Assembly (NCBI RefSeq): GCF_900107255.1
Contig: NZ_FNPH01000004.1
Coordinates: forward strand, 62,001 to 126,000
Direction of reading: 5' to 3'
Source: Micromonospora pattaloongensis
GTDB taxonomy: Bacteria > Actinomycetota > Actinomycetes > Mycobacteriales > Micromonosporaceae
DNA: 64,000 nt
Part shown: in pieces, positions 22,528 to 31,178 of the stretch
Position numbering within the stretch: the first letter of the stretch is position 1
How the letters are laid out: each line of letters starts with the position of its first letter
Made by a program: the position numbers and the translations under genes
The notes under the pieces: generated by a model
Seen by the model: the letters and a program-made list of their open reading frames with translations, nothing else
Database searches by the model: none
What the model was told of the DNA's origin: nothing

Positions 22528-24573
22528 GTGGGCCATCAGGTCTTCCGGGACCCGTGGGGGATCCCGCACCTGCGGGCCGACAGCCCGCGGGAACTGGCCT
22601 TCGCGCAAGGGCACAACGCGGCGACGGACCGGGCGTGGCAGCTCGAGGTGGAGCGCCACCGGGCGTGCGGCAGCACCGCCTCCTTCCTCGGCGGCGACGC
22701 CGTCGGCTGGGACCGCTTCGCCCGACAGGTCCGGCTCGACGACACGGCCCGACGCTGCTACCACAACCTCGACCCGGCGACGAGCGCGTGGGTGGGCGCA
22801 TACGTCGACGGGGTCAACGCCGGCCTCGCCGCCGGCGCGCGACGGGCGCCGCAGTTCGCCGCCACCGGACTCACCCCCGGCCGGTGGGACCCGTGGACGC
22901 CGCTCGGCGTGTGGCTGTCGCACCACATCCTCTTCGCCGGTTTCCCGGCCAAACTGTGGCGTACGGAGGTCGGCCGTCGCCTCGGCGCCGACGCGATCGG
23001 CCTGTTCGCCACCGATGGGCCAGCCACGTCCGGCAGCAACGGCTGGCTGCTCCCCGGCCGGCTCACCGCCACCGGCGCGGCCCTGATCGCCGGGGACCCG
23101 CACCGGTACATCGAGGATCCCGGCATATACCAGCAGATCCGGCTGGCCTGCCCCGAGTACGACGTGATCGGCTTGGCCGTGCCCGGGACGCCGGGGATCG
23201 CTCACTTCGGGCACGCCGGGACGGTCGCCTGGGGGATCACCAATGCCATGGCCGACTACCAGGACCTCTATGTGGAGCGCCTCCGGCGCTGCGGGTCGAC
23301 GGTCGAGGCGCTCGGCCCGGAGGGTTGGCGACCCGCGGCGGTCCACGTCGAGACCGTCGAGGTGGCGAACGCCGCGGCGGTGCAGGTGGAGGTCATCGAG
23401 ACCGCGCGGGGGCCGGTCATCATCGGCGGACCCGACGCGGATGTCGCGATCAGCCTCCGCTACCCGCCCCGGGTGCGGGGTGAGCTCGGGTTCGACGCGC
23501 TGCCCGCCCTGCTCGCCGCCCGCTCCGTCGCCGACGTGGACCGCGCGTGCGACCGGTGGGTGGAGCCGGTGAACGTGGTGCAGGCCGCGGACACCGGGGG
23601 CGGGCTGCTGCACCGGGTGGCGGGAGCGGTGCCGGTTCGGCACGCCGACAACGGACTGCGGGTCGTACCGGCCTGGCGCGCGGAGCACGAGTGGCGCGGA
23701 TGGCACGGCCCGATGCCGCGCGAGGAGGTCGACGGCGCCGCGGTGATGGCGAACCACCGTGGGCTCTCCGCGCCGCTCGGCGTCGAGTTCGCCGCGCCGC
23801 ACCGCGCCGAGCGGATCCGGCAGTTGCTGGGCGGGTCGACGGACTGGTCCGCCGGGGAGATGGCGGCGATCCACACCGACACCCACCTGGCATCGGCCGA
23901 GCCGCTGCTCAAGCTGCTGGCCGGGCTGGACGGGCTCACCCCGCGCGCCGCCGAACTGCGCGACCGGCTCAACGGCTGGGACCGGCGCATGGAGGCCGAC
24001 AGTGTCGACGCCGGGTCGTACGCCGCCGTGCGCGCGGCGGTGGTGCGCCGCCTCGCGGCCGACCCGGCGCTGCGCCCGCTCGCCGACCCGCCGCCGTACC
24101 CGGAGCTGTTCCGGCCCTGGCTCGCGCTCGCCCCGCGGATCGCCTTCGCGCTGGAGACGCTGCTGACCGCCGCGGGCCTGTCCGCGGTGGACGTCGCGGC
24201 TGTGGTGCGTGCCGCGATCGAGGACGTGGCCGGGCGGCCGCCGCTGCGCTGGGGCGAGGTGCACCGGCTCGCGCCGTGGCAGGCGCTTCCCGACCCGACG
24301 GAGCGGTGGCCGGGGCTGGCCGGCGACCACGACTGCGTGCTGGCCACCTCGAGCGTCCCCGGCGTCACCGACGACAGCGTTCGGGCGCCCGCGGCGCGCT
24401 ACGTCTGGGACCTGTCCCGCCGGGACAACAGTCTGTGGATCGTTCCGTTCGGCGCCTCCGGCGTGCCGGGCGACCCGCACCACCGGGACCAGCTGCCGCT
24501 CTGGCTGCGCGGCGACCTCGTTCCGGTCACCACCGACTGGAATCAACTCACGGAGGAGCGGCATGACGACTGA
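22528..24573 (+). CDS. Penicillin acylase family N-terminal nucleophile hydrolase, cytoplasmic form
   Basis: 681 residues. The N-terminus already begins the acylase fold (VFRDPWGIPHLRADSPRELAFAQGHNAATDRAWQLE), and the self-processing site is TSG-S170-N-G-W, with Ser170 as the N-terminal nucleophile of the beta chain after cleavage. Later blocks GTVAWGITNAMADYQDLYVERL and the C-terminal TDWNQL fit the family. Known members hydrolyse or form amide bonds (penicillin G, acyl-homoserine lactones, siderophore precursors). Unlike most, it has no signal peptide. The iron box upstream and the siderophore-type GNAT that overlaps its end suggest a role in siderophore tailoring. GTG start at 22528. Confidence 0.86.
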   Translation: MGHQVFRDPWGIPHLRADSPRELAFAQGHNAATDRAWQLEVERHRACGSTASFLGGDAVGWDRFARQVRLDDTARRCYHNLDPATSAWVGAYVDGVNAGLAAGARRAPQFAATGLTPGRWDPWTPLGVWLSHHILFAGFPAKLWRTEVGRRLGADAIGLFATDGPATSGSNGWLLPGRLTATGAALIAGDPHRYIEDPGIYQQIRLACPEYDVIGLAVPGTPGIAHFGHAGTVAWGITNAMADYQDLYVERLRRCGSTVEALGPEGWRPAAVHVETVEVANAAAVQVEVIETARGPVIIGGPDADVAISLRYPPRVRGELGFDALPALLAARSVADVDRACDRWVEPVNVVQAADTGGGLLHRVAGAVPVRHADNGLRVVPAWRAEHEWRGWHGPMPREEVDGAAVMANHRGLSAPLGVEFAAPHRAERIRQLLGGSTDWSAGEMAAIHTDTHLASAEPLLKLLAGLDGLTPRAAELRDRLNGWDRRMEADSVDAGSYAAVRAAVVRRLAADPALRPLADPPPYPELFRPWLALAPRIAFALETLLTAAGLSAVDVAAVVRAAIEDVAGRPPLRWGEVHRLAPWQALPDPTERWPGLAGDHDCVLATSSVPGVTDDSVRAPAARYVWDLSRRDNSLWIVPFGASGVPGDPHHRDQLPLWLRGDLVPVTTDWNQLTEERHDD

Positions 24574-25123
24574 CCCCACCTGTTTCCGCCGGTCGATTGA
24601 CGGTTTCGGTGAGGTGCATATCCGTCCCGTGGAGCCGGCGAAGGACGTCGGGCTGCTGCACGACTGGGTCACCCGGGAGCGGGCCCGGTTCTGGGGCATG
24701 CGCGACGCCAGTCGCGAACGGGTGCTGGAGATCTACGAGTACCTGGACTCGCTCTCCACCCACCACGCGTATCTGATCCACCGGGACGGCCACCCGGTGG
24801 CGCTCTTCCAGACGTACGAGCCCGCGGCGGACCCGGTGGGGGAGTGCTACGACGTGCGACCCGGCGACTTCGGGATCCACCTGATGATCGGCCCTCCGGA
24901 CGGCGGCACCGAGCCGGGCTTCACCGCCACCATCCTGGACACGTTCCTCGCCTTCGTGCTGAGTGACCCGAGTCGGCGGCGCATCGTCGCCGAACCCGAC
25001 GCCCGCAACGACAGGGCCATCGCCCGGCTGATGCGCGCGGGTTTCGTTCCGGGGCCGCAGATCGACCTGCCGGAGAAGCGGGCCCAACTGCTCTTCCTGG
25101 ACCGCGCCGCCCCGGCCGGGTGA
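24563..25123 (+). CDS. GNAT acyltransferase, siderophore-biosynthesis type (AlcB/IucB/MbtK-like)
   Basis: 186 residues. The pattern FGEVHIRPVEPAKDVGLLHDWVTRERARFWGM, then HAYLIHRDGHPVALFQTYEPAADPVGECYDVRPGDFGIHLMIGP and RRIVAEPDARNDRAIARLMRAGFVPGPQIDLPEKRAQLLFLDR is that of the acyltransferases that acylate N-hydroxy-lysine, -cadaverine or -ornithine in hydroxamate siderophore pathways. ATG at 24563 with SD GGAGGAG; it overlaps the acylase gene by 11 bases, so both belong to one iron-boxed operon. The hydroxylase and synthetase genes of a full pathway are not in the window; it may cooperate with a cluster elsewhere. Confidence 0.88.
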   Translation: MTTDPTCFRRSIDGFGEVHIRPVEPAKDVGLLHDWVTRERARFWGMRDASRERVLEIYEYLDSLSTHHAYLIHRDGHPVALFQTYEPAADPVGECYDVRPGDFGIHLMIGPPDGGTEPGFTATILDTFLAFVLSDPSRRRIVAEPDARNDRAIARLMRAGFVPGPQIDLPEKRAQLLFLDRAAPAG

Positions 25124-25176
25124 GAACCCGTCCGATTGCCATGTCCCCGGTTTTCAGCCTCAACCGCTGTCGGAGG

Positions 25177-25677
25177 TCAATGCGGCTGGCCGACCGTGGC
25201 CGCGCGGGGTAGTCCGGCTATCAGAACGGCTGCGACCGTGGTGTGCAGCAGGGCCAGGACGGTGATGTTGGCCCCGCTGAAGCCGGGCATCTGCCAGGGG
25301 AGCGTGACCAGGAACACCACGACCGCGATGATTGTCCAGATGAGCGCCGCGCGGCGCTTCGCGAACGTCTCGAGCACGGCGAGAAGGGCCCAGCCGGCGA
25401 GCCCGGCGAAGAGCGCGGCGAAGATCACCGCGCCGACGGTCAGGTCCGTCTTCTCGTCCGAGCCGTACTGCTTGGGCACAGAGACATCGGCGCCGAGGAC
25501 GGGAACGGCGATGACCCAGACCAGGGTCGCCGCGACGACGCCCGCCAGTACGACGATGGCGCGATTACGGACCCGTACGCCCCGCCGCGGCGTGGATGGG
25601 GGCTGTTCCCGATGGAGGCTCTGTTCCTGGCTGAGGTTCTGTTCCGGACTGATTGGCTCCTGCTGCTTTTCGGACAT
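25177..25677 (-). CDS. DUF6069 family membrane protein
   Basis: 166 residues. A Gln/Glu-rich cytoplasmic tail (about 1-35) with a short EQNLSQEQSLHREQP repetition is followed by four membrane segments (about 38-60, 78-103, 110-130, 138-160). The segment TVGAVIFAALFAGLAGWALLAVLE and the closing LPWQMPGFSGANITVLALLHTTVAAVLIAGLPR are the usual DUF6069 pattern. Function unknown. ATG at 25677 with SD AGGAGG. Convergent with the GNAT gene, no clear terminator between them. Confidence 0.85.
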   Translation of the reverse strand: MSEKQQEPISPEQNLSQEQSLHREQPPSTPRRGVRVRNRAIVVLAGVVAATLVWVIAVPVLGADVSVPKQYGSDEKTDLTVGAVIFAALFAGLAGWALLAVLETFAKRRAALIWTIIAVVVFLVTLPWQMPGFSGANITVLALLHTTVAAVLIAGLPRAATVGQPH

Positions 25678-26086
25678 TGCTGCCTCCTACAGATCCACGT
25701 CGGTCGGACAGGGACGAGTCTGCAACCTCGACTGCGATTGAGGTCAATGCCACCTCCTGAGAAAACACGGCGGGTGCCGTCAAATGAAATGGTCGACCAT
25801 CGTCATGCGCCGGCCCCGGACGCGGGGATCGCCTCCGTCGCGGTGTGTGCGTGCCGGAAGGTCGCTGTCGCCGTCGAGCGTCATCGCGCGGTGGTAGGGC
25901 GGAACAGGTATACATCGAGACACTGAAATACGTCGAGGCTGACGATAGCGTATCCCTCGGGTGCCCACGGCTCCATCCCCCACACCGCTCCGGTCCCGCC
26001 GGCGACGCCGACCCCCGAGATCGTCAACCCCTGCGATCGCGGCGTATGCCGACGTGCCCGACCCCGGCAGAGAAGGACACGCAACG
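25678..26086. other. 409-base gap upstream of the protease gene; no gene seen
   Basis: Frames here are Arg-rich shadows. The stretch 25900-25945 is AT-richer and holds two related 10-mers, ATACATCGAG (25910-25919) and ATACGTCGAG (25928-25937), 18 bases apart, which may be regulator half-sites for the protease promoter. I could not assign a promoter with confidence. Confidence 0.35.
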
Positions 26087-26836
26087 ATGAAGGCACACGC
26101 TCTCCTCGCCCGGCTGCTTCTGGTGGCCGGCTTCGCGGCCGCCGGGCTCGCCGCGCCGGCCGCGGCCAGCGCCGCGCCCTCGGGCCCCGACGACATCGGC
26201 ATCCTGGTCGTCAACGGCCGACCCGCCACCGAGAACTATCCGTTCCTGGTGTACGTCTCCGGCTGCACCGGTTCGCTCATCAAGGCCAACTGGGCGGTGA
26301 CCGCCAAGCACTGTTCGACGCCGGGCTCCGTGCGCGTCGGCAGCGTCAACCGCACCAGCGGCGGCACCGTGGTGGGCGTCGCCCGCGCGGTCAACCACCC
26401 GTCCATCGACGTCAAGCTGCTGCAGCTCAGCAGCGCGGTCTCCTACGCGCCGGCGCCGATCCCCACGACGGCCGGCGCGGTCGGCACGGCGACCCGGATC
26501 ATCGGCTGGGGCCAGACCTGCCCGACCCGGGGCTGCGGCGGCGCGCCGGCCGTCGCCAACGAGCTCGACACGTCGATCGTCGCCGACAGCCGGTGCGCGG
26601 GGATCAACGGCCCGTACGAGATCTGCACCAACAACACCAATGGCAACGCGGGTGCCTGCTACGGCGACTCGGGTGGCCCGCAGGTGCGCCGGATCAACGG
26701 AGTCTGGAACCTGATCGGCGCCACCAGCCGGTCCGGCAACGGCAGCCCGACGTGCGCGACGGGTCCCTCGATCTACGAGGACCTGCCCGCCATCCGCTCC
26801 TGGATCAACACGCAGGTCGGCGGTCTTCCCGCCTGA
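26087..26836 (+). CDS. Secreted trypsin-like serine protease (S1 family)
   Basis: 249 residues with a signal peptide (MKAHALLARLLLVAGFAAAGLAAPAAASAA region) and a very short propeptide ending before VVNGRPATENYPF, the equivalent of the IVGG activation site. The catalytic triad is H75 (VTAKHC), D108 (HPSIDVKLL) and S195 (GDSGGP); Cys60-Cys76 and other Cys pairs match trypsin-like disulfides. Family members in actinomycetes are secreted digestive or developmental proteases. ATG at 26087 with SD AGAAGGA. Monocistronic, followed by a hairpin terminator at 26861-26913. Confidence 0.92.
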   Translation: MKAHALLARLLLVAGFAAAGLAAPAAASAAPSGPDDIGILVVNGRPATENYPFLVYVSGCTGSLIKANWAVTAKHCSTPGSVRVGSVNRTSGGTVVGVARAVNHPSIDVKLLQLSSAVSYAPAPIPTTAGAVGTATRIIGWGQTCPTRGCGGAPAVANELDTSIVADSRCAGINGPYEICTNNTNGNAGACYGDSGGPQVRRINGVWNLIGATSRSGNGSPTCATGPSIYEDLPAIRSWINTQVGGLPA

Positions 26837-26860
26837 CGGACGGACCCGTTCCCTCGTGAC

Positions 26861-26913
26861 GGCGGCTCCCGGCGCGTCCTCGGTGTTCCCTACCGAGGCG
26901 CCCGGGAGCCGCC
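26861..26913 (+). terminator. Two-part hairpin after the protease gene
   Basis: An outer stem GGCGGCTCCCGG/CCGGGAGCCGCC (26861-26872 with 26902-26913) encloses an inner stem CCTCGGT/ACCGAGG (26878-26884 with 26892-26898). It starts 24 bases after the stop codon. Confidence 0.7.
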
Positions 26914-27148
26914 GTCGCTCCGCGTCCACCTCGGCCCCGCCTCCGGCGAGGCCGAGGGCGCAAAACGGGCGTGATTGCCGACCGCCGCCGCGGCTGCTCG
27001 TTGTGCAGGTCACAGCGCCGGTGCGGCGGGTCCCCGCTTTACCGGTTACCGGGAGGGGGTATATGATCTCCAACGGGTACCCCCCAGGGGTAAGCAATCG
27101 GACAGGGGATCCGGCGCGAGGGCGCCGACGCGATAGAAGGAGCCGACC
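26914..27148 (+). other. Leader region of the copper operon; no gene seen
   Basis: Together with the terminator before it, this makes a gene-free stretch of 312 bases (26837-27148). It contains the copper-operon promoter and CsoR box, listed separately. No open frame with coding character is present. Confidence 0.6.
27038..27092 (+). promoter_or_regulatory. Copper operon promoter with CsoR box
   Basis: TTTACC (27038-27043) and TATGAT (27062-27067) with an 18-base spacer form the promoter. TACCCC-CCA-GGGGTA (27078-27092) matches the CsoR operator pattern (TACCC...GGGTA) and covers the expected transcription start, so apo-CsoR would repress and Cu(I) would release it. No csoR gene is in the window. 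Confidence 0.82.
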
Positions 27149-27376
27149 ATGGCCACCACCGCCCGCTACACCGTCTCCGGCATGACCTGCGGCCACTGCG
27201 TCTCGGCGGTGACCGAGGAGCTCACCGCGCTGCCCGGCGTGCGCGACGTCGACGTGGCGCTCGTCGCCGGCGGCGTGTCCACGGTCACGGTGACCAGCGA
27301 CGCCCCGCTGGACGAGCCCGCCGTCCGCGCCGCGGTCGACGAGGCGGGGTACGAGTTGACCGGAGCGCAGGCATGA
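27149..27376 (+). CDS. copZ: Heavy-metal-associated (HMA) domain copper chaperone, CopZ-like
   Basis: 75 residues forming a single ferredoxin-like HMA domain with the Cu(I)-binding GMTCGHC motif (Cys14, Cys17) and the conserved EAGYE near the end. It should carry Cu(I) in the cytoplasm to the ATPase encoded two genes downstream. ATG at 27149 with SD AGAAGGAG. First gene of an operon under the CsoR box; its TGA overlaps the next ATG (ATGA). Confidence 0.92.
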   Translation: MATTARYTVSGMTCGHCVSAVTEELTALPGVRDVDVALVAGGVSTVTVTSDAPLDEPAVRAAVDEAGYELTGAQA

Positions 27377-28326
27377 ACCTCGGCGACGCCCCGGTGAAGC
27401 TCGGGGCGTACGCCGGTGGACTCGCCCTCGTCTTCGCCGCCGCCTTCGCCGCCGGCGGCGTGATCGATCCGATCGCCACGCCCGCACCGGGCGGCGCCCA
27501 CGGCGCGACGCCGGAGGAGGGCGCGGCCCACCCGGGTGCGGCGGATCCGGCCGGCGGGCACGTCCCCGCCGCCCCCGCCGGGCTCGCGGTCGCCGAGCGC
27601 GGCTACGCCCTGACCCCGGCGGCCACGACCGTGCCCGCCGGTGACCGGGTGCCGTTCACGTTCACCATCACCGCCCCGGACGGGGCGCCGGTGCGGGACT
27701 TCACCGTTTCGCACGAGAAGGAGCTGCACCTGATCGTGGTCCGCCGTGACCTGACCGGGTTCCAGCATGTGCACCCCGCCCGCGACGCCGCCGGCACCTG
27801 GAGCGTCCCGCTGGACCTGTCGGCCGCCGGCACGTACCGGGTGTTCGCCGACTTCACCCCCGCCGCGCTCGGGGACGGGCTCACCCTCGGCACCGACATC
27901 GCCGTCGCCGGCGGGTTCACCCCGGCTCCGCTGCCGGCGCCGGCGGCTACCGCGATCGTGCAGGGGTACGAGGTCCGCATGGAGGGGACGCCGCAGGCGG
28001 GACGGGAATCGGAGCTCACCTTCACCGTGCGCAGGGACGGGCGGGAGGTGACCGATCTGCAGCCCTACCTCGGCGCGTACGGGCACCTGGTGTCGCTGCG
28101 CGACGGCGACCTCGCGTACCTGCACACCCACCCCGGGCAGGAGGCGCACGCCGGCGAGCCGGGCGGTCCGCAGGTACGGTTCACCACCACCTTCCCGACC
28201 GGGGGCGCGTACCGACTCTTCCTGGACTTCCGGCACGGCGGCGTGGTGCGCACCGCCGAGTTCACGGTGCTGCTCGGCGACGGGGCGGCGCACGCCTCGT
28301 CACGCCAGGAAGGAGAACCCTCGTGA
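27373..28326 (+). CDS. Membrane-anchored protein with duplicated histidine module, in copper operon
   Basis: 317 residues, no named family that I can assign with certainty, though similar proteins sit in copper operons of other actinobacteria. One N-terminal membrane segment (about 10-32) anchors an extracytoplasmic part that opens with a Gly/Ala/His-rich linker. Two beta-rich modules follow, with the same order: [17 protein letters not shown]...GTYRVFADF (119-161; H119, H132, H134) and [17 protein letters not shown]...GAYRLFLDF (238-286; H238, H251, H253). The paired HxHP motifs look like metal ligands, so copper binding outside the membrane is likely (inference). ATG and GTG overlaps of 4 bases couple it to copZ and copA. 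Confidence 0.85.
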   Translation: MNLGDAPVKLGAYAGGLALVFAAAFAAGGVIDPIATPAPGGAHGATPEEGAAHPGAADPAGGHVPAAPAGLAVAERGYALTPAATTVPAGDRVPFTFTITAPDGAPVRDFTVSHEKELHLIVVRRDLTGFQHVHPARDAAGTWSVPLDLSAAGTYRVFADFTPAALGDGLTLGTDIAVAGGFTPAPLPAPAATAIVQGYEVRMEGTPQAGRESELTFTVRRDGREVTDLQPYLGAYGHLVSLRDGDLAYLHTHPGQEAHAGEPGGPQVRFTTTFPTGGAYRLFLDFRHGGVVRTAEFTVLLGDGAAHASSRQEGEPS

Positions 28327-30608
28327 CGTCCACCTCCCCGGTCGGCGGATCGGGCAGCGCCCGGACCGCCGACGCGGGAAACATCATCGAGCTGTCCATC
28401 GGCGGCATGACCTGTGCCTCCTGCGCGGCGCGGATCGAGAAGAAGCTCAACCGGATGGACGGGGTGAGCGCGACCGTGAACTTCGCGACGGAAAAGGCGA
28501 AGGTGACGTACGCCGGCACCGTCGCGCCGGAGGACCTGGTGGCGACGGTCGAGGCGACCGGCTACACCGCCACCCTGCCGCAGCCGCCCCGCGCCCAGGC
28601 CGCGCCGGCGGACGAATCCGACCCGCTCACGCCGCTGCGGCACCGCCTGGTGACCAGCCTGGTGTTGACGCTGCCGATCATCGCGTTGGCGATGATCCCG
28701 GCGCTGCAGTTCGAGTACTGGCAATGGTTGACGCTGACGCTGGCCGCGCCGGTCGTCACCTGGGGCGCGTGGCCGTTCCACAGGGCCGCCTGGACCAATC
28801 TGCGGCACGGCGCCGCGACCATGGACACGCTGATCTCGCTCGGTGTGCTCGCCGCCTTCGGCTGGTCGCTCTACGCACTGTTCCTGGGCGGCGCCGGCGA
28901 GCCGGGCATGACGATGGCGTTCACCCTTGTCCCCGCCCGCGGCTCCGGCGCGGAGGAGATCTACCTCGAGGTCGCGGCGGCGGTGACCCTGTTCATCCTC
29001 GCCGGCCGCTACGTCGAGGCACGCGCCAAGCGTCGCTCCGGCGCGGCGCTGCGCGCGCTGCTCGAGCTTGGAGCCAAGGAGGTCGCCGTGCTGCGCGGCG
29101 GCGCCGAGACCCTCATCCCGGTCGACCAGCTCGCCGTCGGGGAGGAGTTCGTGGTCCGGCCCGGCGAGAAGATCGCCACCGACGGCACCGTCGTGCACGG
29201 CACCAGCGCCATCGACGCGGCGATGGTCACCGGCGAGTCCGTGCCGGTCGAGGTCGGCCCCGGCGACAGCGTCGTCGGCGCCACCGTCAACGCGGGCGGC
29301 CGGCTGATCGTGCGGGCCACCCGCGTCGGCGCCGAGACCCAGCTGGCGCAGATGGCGCGCCTGGTCGAGGAGGCCCAGCACGGCAAGGCCGCGGTGCAGC
29401 GGCTCGCCGACCGGGTGTCCGGCGTCTTCGTGCCGATCGTCATCGCGCTGGCGGTGGCGACGCTCGGCTTCTGGCTCGGCAACGGCGCCAGCGCCGAGGT
29501 CGCGTTCACCGCCGCGGTGGCCGTGCTGATCATCGCCTGCCCCTGCGCCCTCGGCCTCGCCACGCCGACCGCGCTCATGGTCGGCACCGGGCGCGGCGCC
29601 CAGCTCGGCATCCTGATCAAGGGACCCGAGATGTTGGAGTCGACCCGCCGGGTGGACACGATCGTGCTGGACAAGACCGGGACCGTGACCACCGGCCGGA
29701 TGGCGCTGGTCGACCTCGTGCCGGCCCCCGGTGAGCGCGCCGAGGAGCTGGCGCGGCTCGCGGGAGCGGTGGAGGATGCCTCGGAGCACCCGATCGCCCG
29801 GGCGGTCGCCACCGGCGCCCGTGAGCGCCTCGGCGCGGGGCTGCCCGCGGTGGACGAGTTCACCAGCACCGAGGGGCGCGGCGTCTCCGGCCTGGTGGAG
29901 GGACACGCCGTGCTCGCCGGCCGGCTCAGCTGGTTGGAGCAGGAGTGGGCGCTGACGCCGCCGGCCGAGCTGCGCACCGCCGCGCAGGCGGCCGAGGAGC
30001 AGGGGCGTACGCCGATCTGGGTCAGCTGGGACGGCCGGATCCGCGGCGTGCTCGTGGTGGCCGACACCGTGAAGCCGACCAGCGCGGAGGCGGTCGCCCA
30101 GCTGCGGGCGCTCGGCCTCAAGCCGGTGCTGCTCACCGGCGACAACCCGCGGGCCGCGGCCGCAGTCGCCGCCCGGGTCGGCATCGCCGCGACCGACGTG
30201 ATCGCCGAGGTGCTGCCGGCGGAGAAGGTCGACGTGGTGCGCCGGCTGCAGGGCGAGGGGCGCGTGGTCGCGATGGTCGGTGACGGCGTGAATGACGCCG
30301 CCGCGCTGGCCCGGGCCGACCTCGGGCTGGCCATGGGCACCGGCACGGACGTCGCGATCGAGGCGTCCGACCTGACGCTGGTCCGCGGCGACCTGCGGGC
30401 GGCCGCGGACGCGATCCGGTTGTCCCGCGCCACGTTGCGCACGATCAAGGGCAACCTGTTCTGGGCCTTCGCCTACAACGTCGCGGCGCTGCCATTGGCG
30501 GCCGCGGGGTTGCTCAACCCGCTGATCGCGGGCGCCGCGATGGCCTTCTCCTCGGTCTTCGTGGTCACCAACAGCCTGCGACTGAGGCGCTTCAGGGGAT
30601 TGAACTGA
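28323..30608 (+). CDS. copA: Cu(I)-exporting P1B-type ATPase
   Basis: 761 residues. An N-terminal HMA domain (GMTCASC, Cys31 and Cys34) precedes eight membrane helices. MVTGES is the actuator motif, [14 protein letters not shown] the transmembrane metal site (CPC), DKTGTVTTG the phosphorylation site, an SEHPIARAV block the nucleotide-binding HP motif, and [11 protein letters not shown] the hinge. It exports Cu(I) across the cytoplasmic membrane. GTG at 28323 overlaps the previous stop (GTGA). Last gene of the CsoR-box operon; a 17-bp hairpin follows immediately. Confidence 0.95.
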   Translation: MTSTSPVGGSGSARTADAGNIIELSIGGMTCASCAARIEKKLNRMDGVSATVNFATEKAKVTYAGTVAPEDLVATVEATGYTATLPQPPRAQAAPADESDPLTPLRHRLVTSLVLTLPIIALAMIPALQFEYWQWLTLTLAAPVVTWGAWPFHRAAWTNLRHGAATMDTLISLGVLAAFGWSLYALFLGGAGEPGMTMAFTLVPARGSGAEEIYLEVAAAVTLFILAGRYVEARAKRRSGAALRALLELGAKEVAVLRGGAETLIPVDQLAVGEEFVVRPGEKIATDGTVVHGTSAIDAAMVTGESVPVEVGPGDSVVGATVNAGGRLIVRATRVGAETQLAQMARLVEEAQHGKAAVQRLADRVSGVFVPIVIALAVATLGFWLGNGASAEVAFTAAVAVLIIACPCALGLATPTALMVGTGRGAQLGILIKGPEMLESTRRVDTIVLDKTGTVTTGRMALVDLVPAPGERAEELARLAGAVEDASEHPIARAVATGARERLGAGLPAVDEFTSTEGRGVSGLVEGHAVLAGRLSWLEQEWALTPPAELRTAAQAAEEQGRTPIWVSWDGRIRGVLVVADTVKPTSAEAVAQLRALGLKPVLLTGDNPRAAAAVAARVGIAATDVIAEVLPAEKVDVVRRLQGEGRVVAMVGDGVNDAAALARADLGLAMGTGTDVAIEASDLTLVRGDLRAAADAIRLSRATLRTIKGNLFWAFAYNVAALPLAAAGLLNPLIAGAAMAFSSVFVVTNSLRLRRFRGLN

Positions 30609-30614
30609 CAACGG

Positions 30615-30656
30615 CGCCGGCCGGCACGCGCAGCGCGTGCCGGCCGGCGCGTTTGT
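30615..30656 (+). terminator. Terminator of the copper operon
   Basis: GCGCCGGCCGGCACGCG (30615-30631) pairs perfectly over 17 bases with 30635-30651 around the loop CAG, then GTTTGT. It is 6 bases after the copA stop and directly upstream of the ASCH gene SD, so the ASCH gene either needs its own start in this hairpin or reads through it. Confidence 0.75.
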
Positions 30657-30669
30657 GGAGGAGAGCGAC

Positions 30670-31071
30670 ATGTGGCCACGGGTTGACGGACTGCGCACGC
30701 TTGAGCTCGGCACACCGGGGCGGGTGCGGCGCGAGCTCACCGACCTGGTGCTCGCGGGGACGAAGACCGCCACGGCGGGCCTGCTCGACGCGGACTACGT
30801 CGCCGAGGGCGAGGCGTTGGAAACCATCGGTGAGCGGCAACTGGTCATCGACGACGGTGGGAGTGCGGTGGCGACCATCGAGATCACAACGGTCGAGGTG
30901 GTGCCCTTCGCCGACGTCAGCGACGAGTTCGCGCGGGCCGAGGGGGAGGGGTACGGCGGCCACGACGACTGGGCGCGCACCCACCGGCGCTACTGGGAGG
31001 CGCTCGGCCACACCATCGAGGACGCCACGGCGGTGGTCTGCGTCGAGTTCCGGGTGCTGTCGCGGCCGTGA
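30670..31071 (+). CDS. ASCH domain protein
   Basis: 133 residues. The pattern LELGTPGRVRRELTDLVLAGTKTATAGLLDADYVAEGEALETIGERQLVIDDGG, then VVPFADVSDEFARAEGEGYGGHDDWARTHRRYW is the typical ASCH (ASC-1 homology) fold, with the conserved KTAT segment and an acidic EGxG loop. ASCH domains bind RNA or modified nucleosides in several contexts; some are N4-acetylcytidine amidohydrolases. The precise role here is unknown. ATG at 30670 with SD GGAGGAGAG (30656-30664). It follows the copper operon terminator and probably is not part of that operon. Confidence 0.85.
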   Translation: MWPRVDGLRTLELGTPGRVRRELTDLVLAGTKTATAGLLDADYVAEGEALETIGERQLVIDDGGSAVATIEITTVEVVPFADVSDEFARAEGEGYGGHDDWARTHRRYWEALGHTIEDATAVVCVEFRVLSRP

Positions 31072-31112
31072 GCGCGCGACGGCGACGCCGGGGGTCCCGG
31101 CCGCGCCCGCGA

Positions 31113-31168
31113 TCGATCAGGGACCCGGTTCCGCGACCGGACATTGCTGGAACCAGGTCCCTGATCGA
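31113..31168. terminator. Bidirectional hairpin between ASCH gene and convergent gene
   Basis: TCGATCAGGGACC at 31113-31125 pairs with GGTCCCTGATCGA at 31156-31168, extended by GGTTCC/GGAACC with one bulged base on each side. It lies between the convergent stops at 31071 and 31179. Confidence 0.7.
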
Positions 31169-31178
31169 CGGCGTGGGG

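Noticed and set aside
27038-30656. Mobile copper-resistance island
   Set aside because: Base composition and codon use match the surroundings, and there are no transposase, integrase or flanking repeats. It looks like a resident operon.
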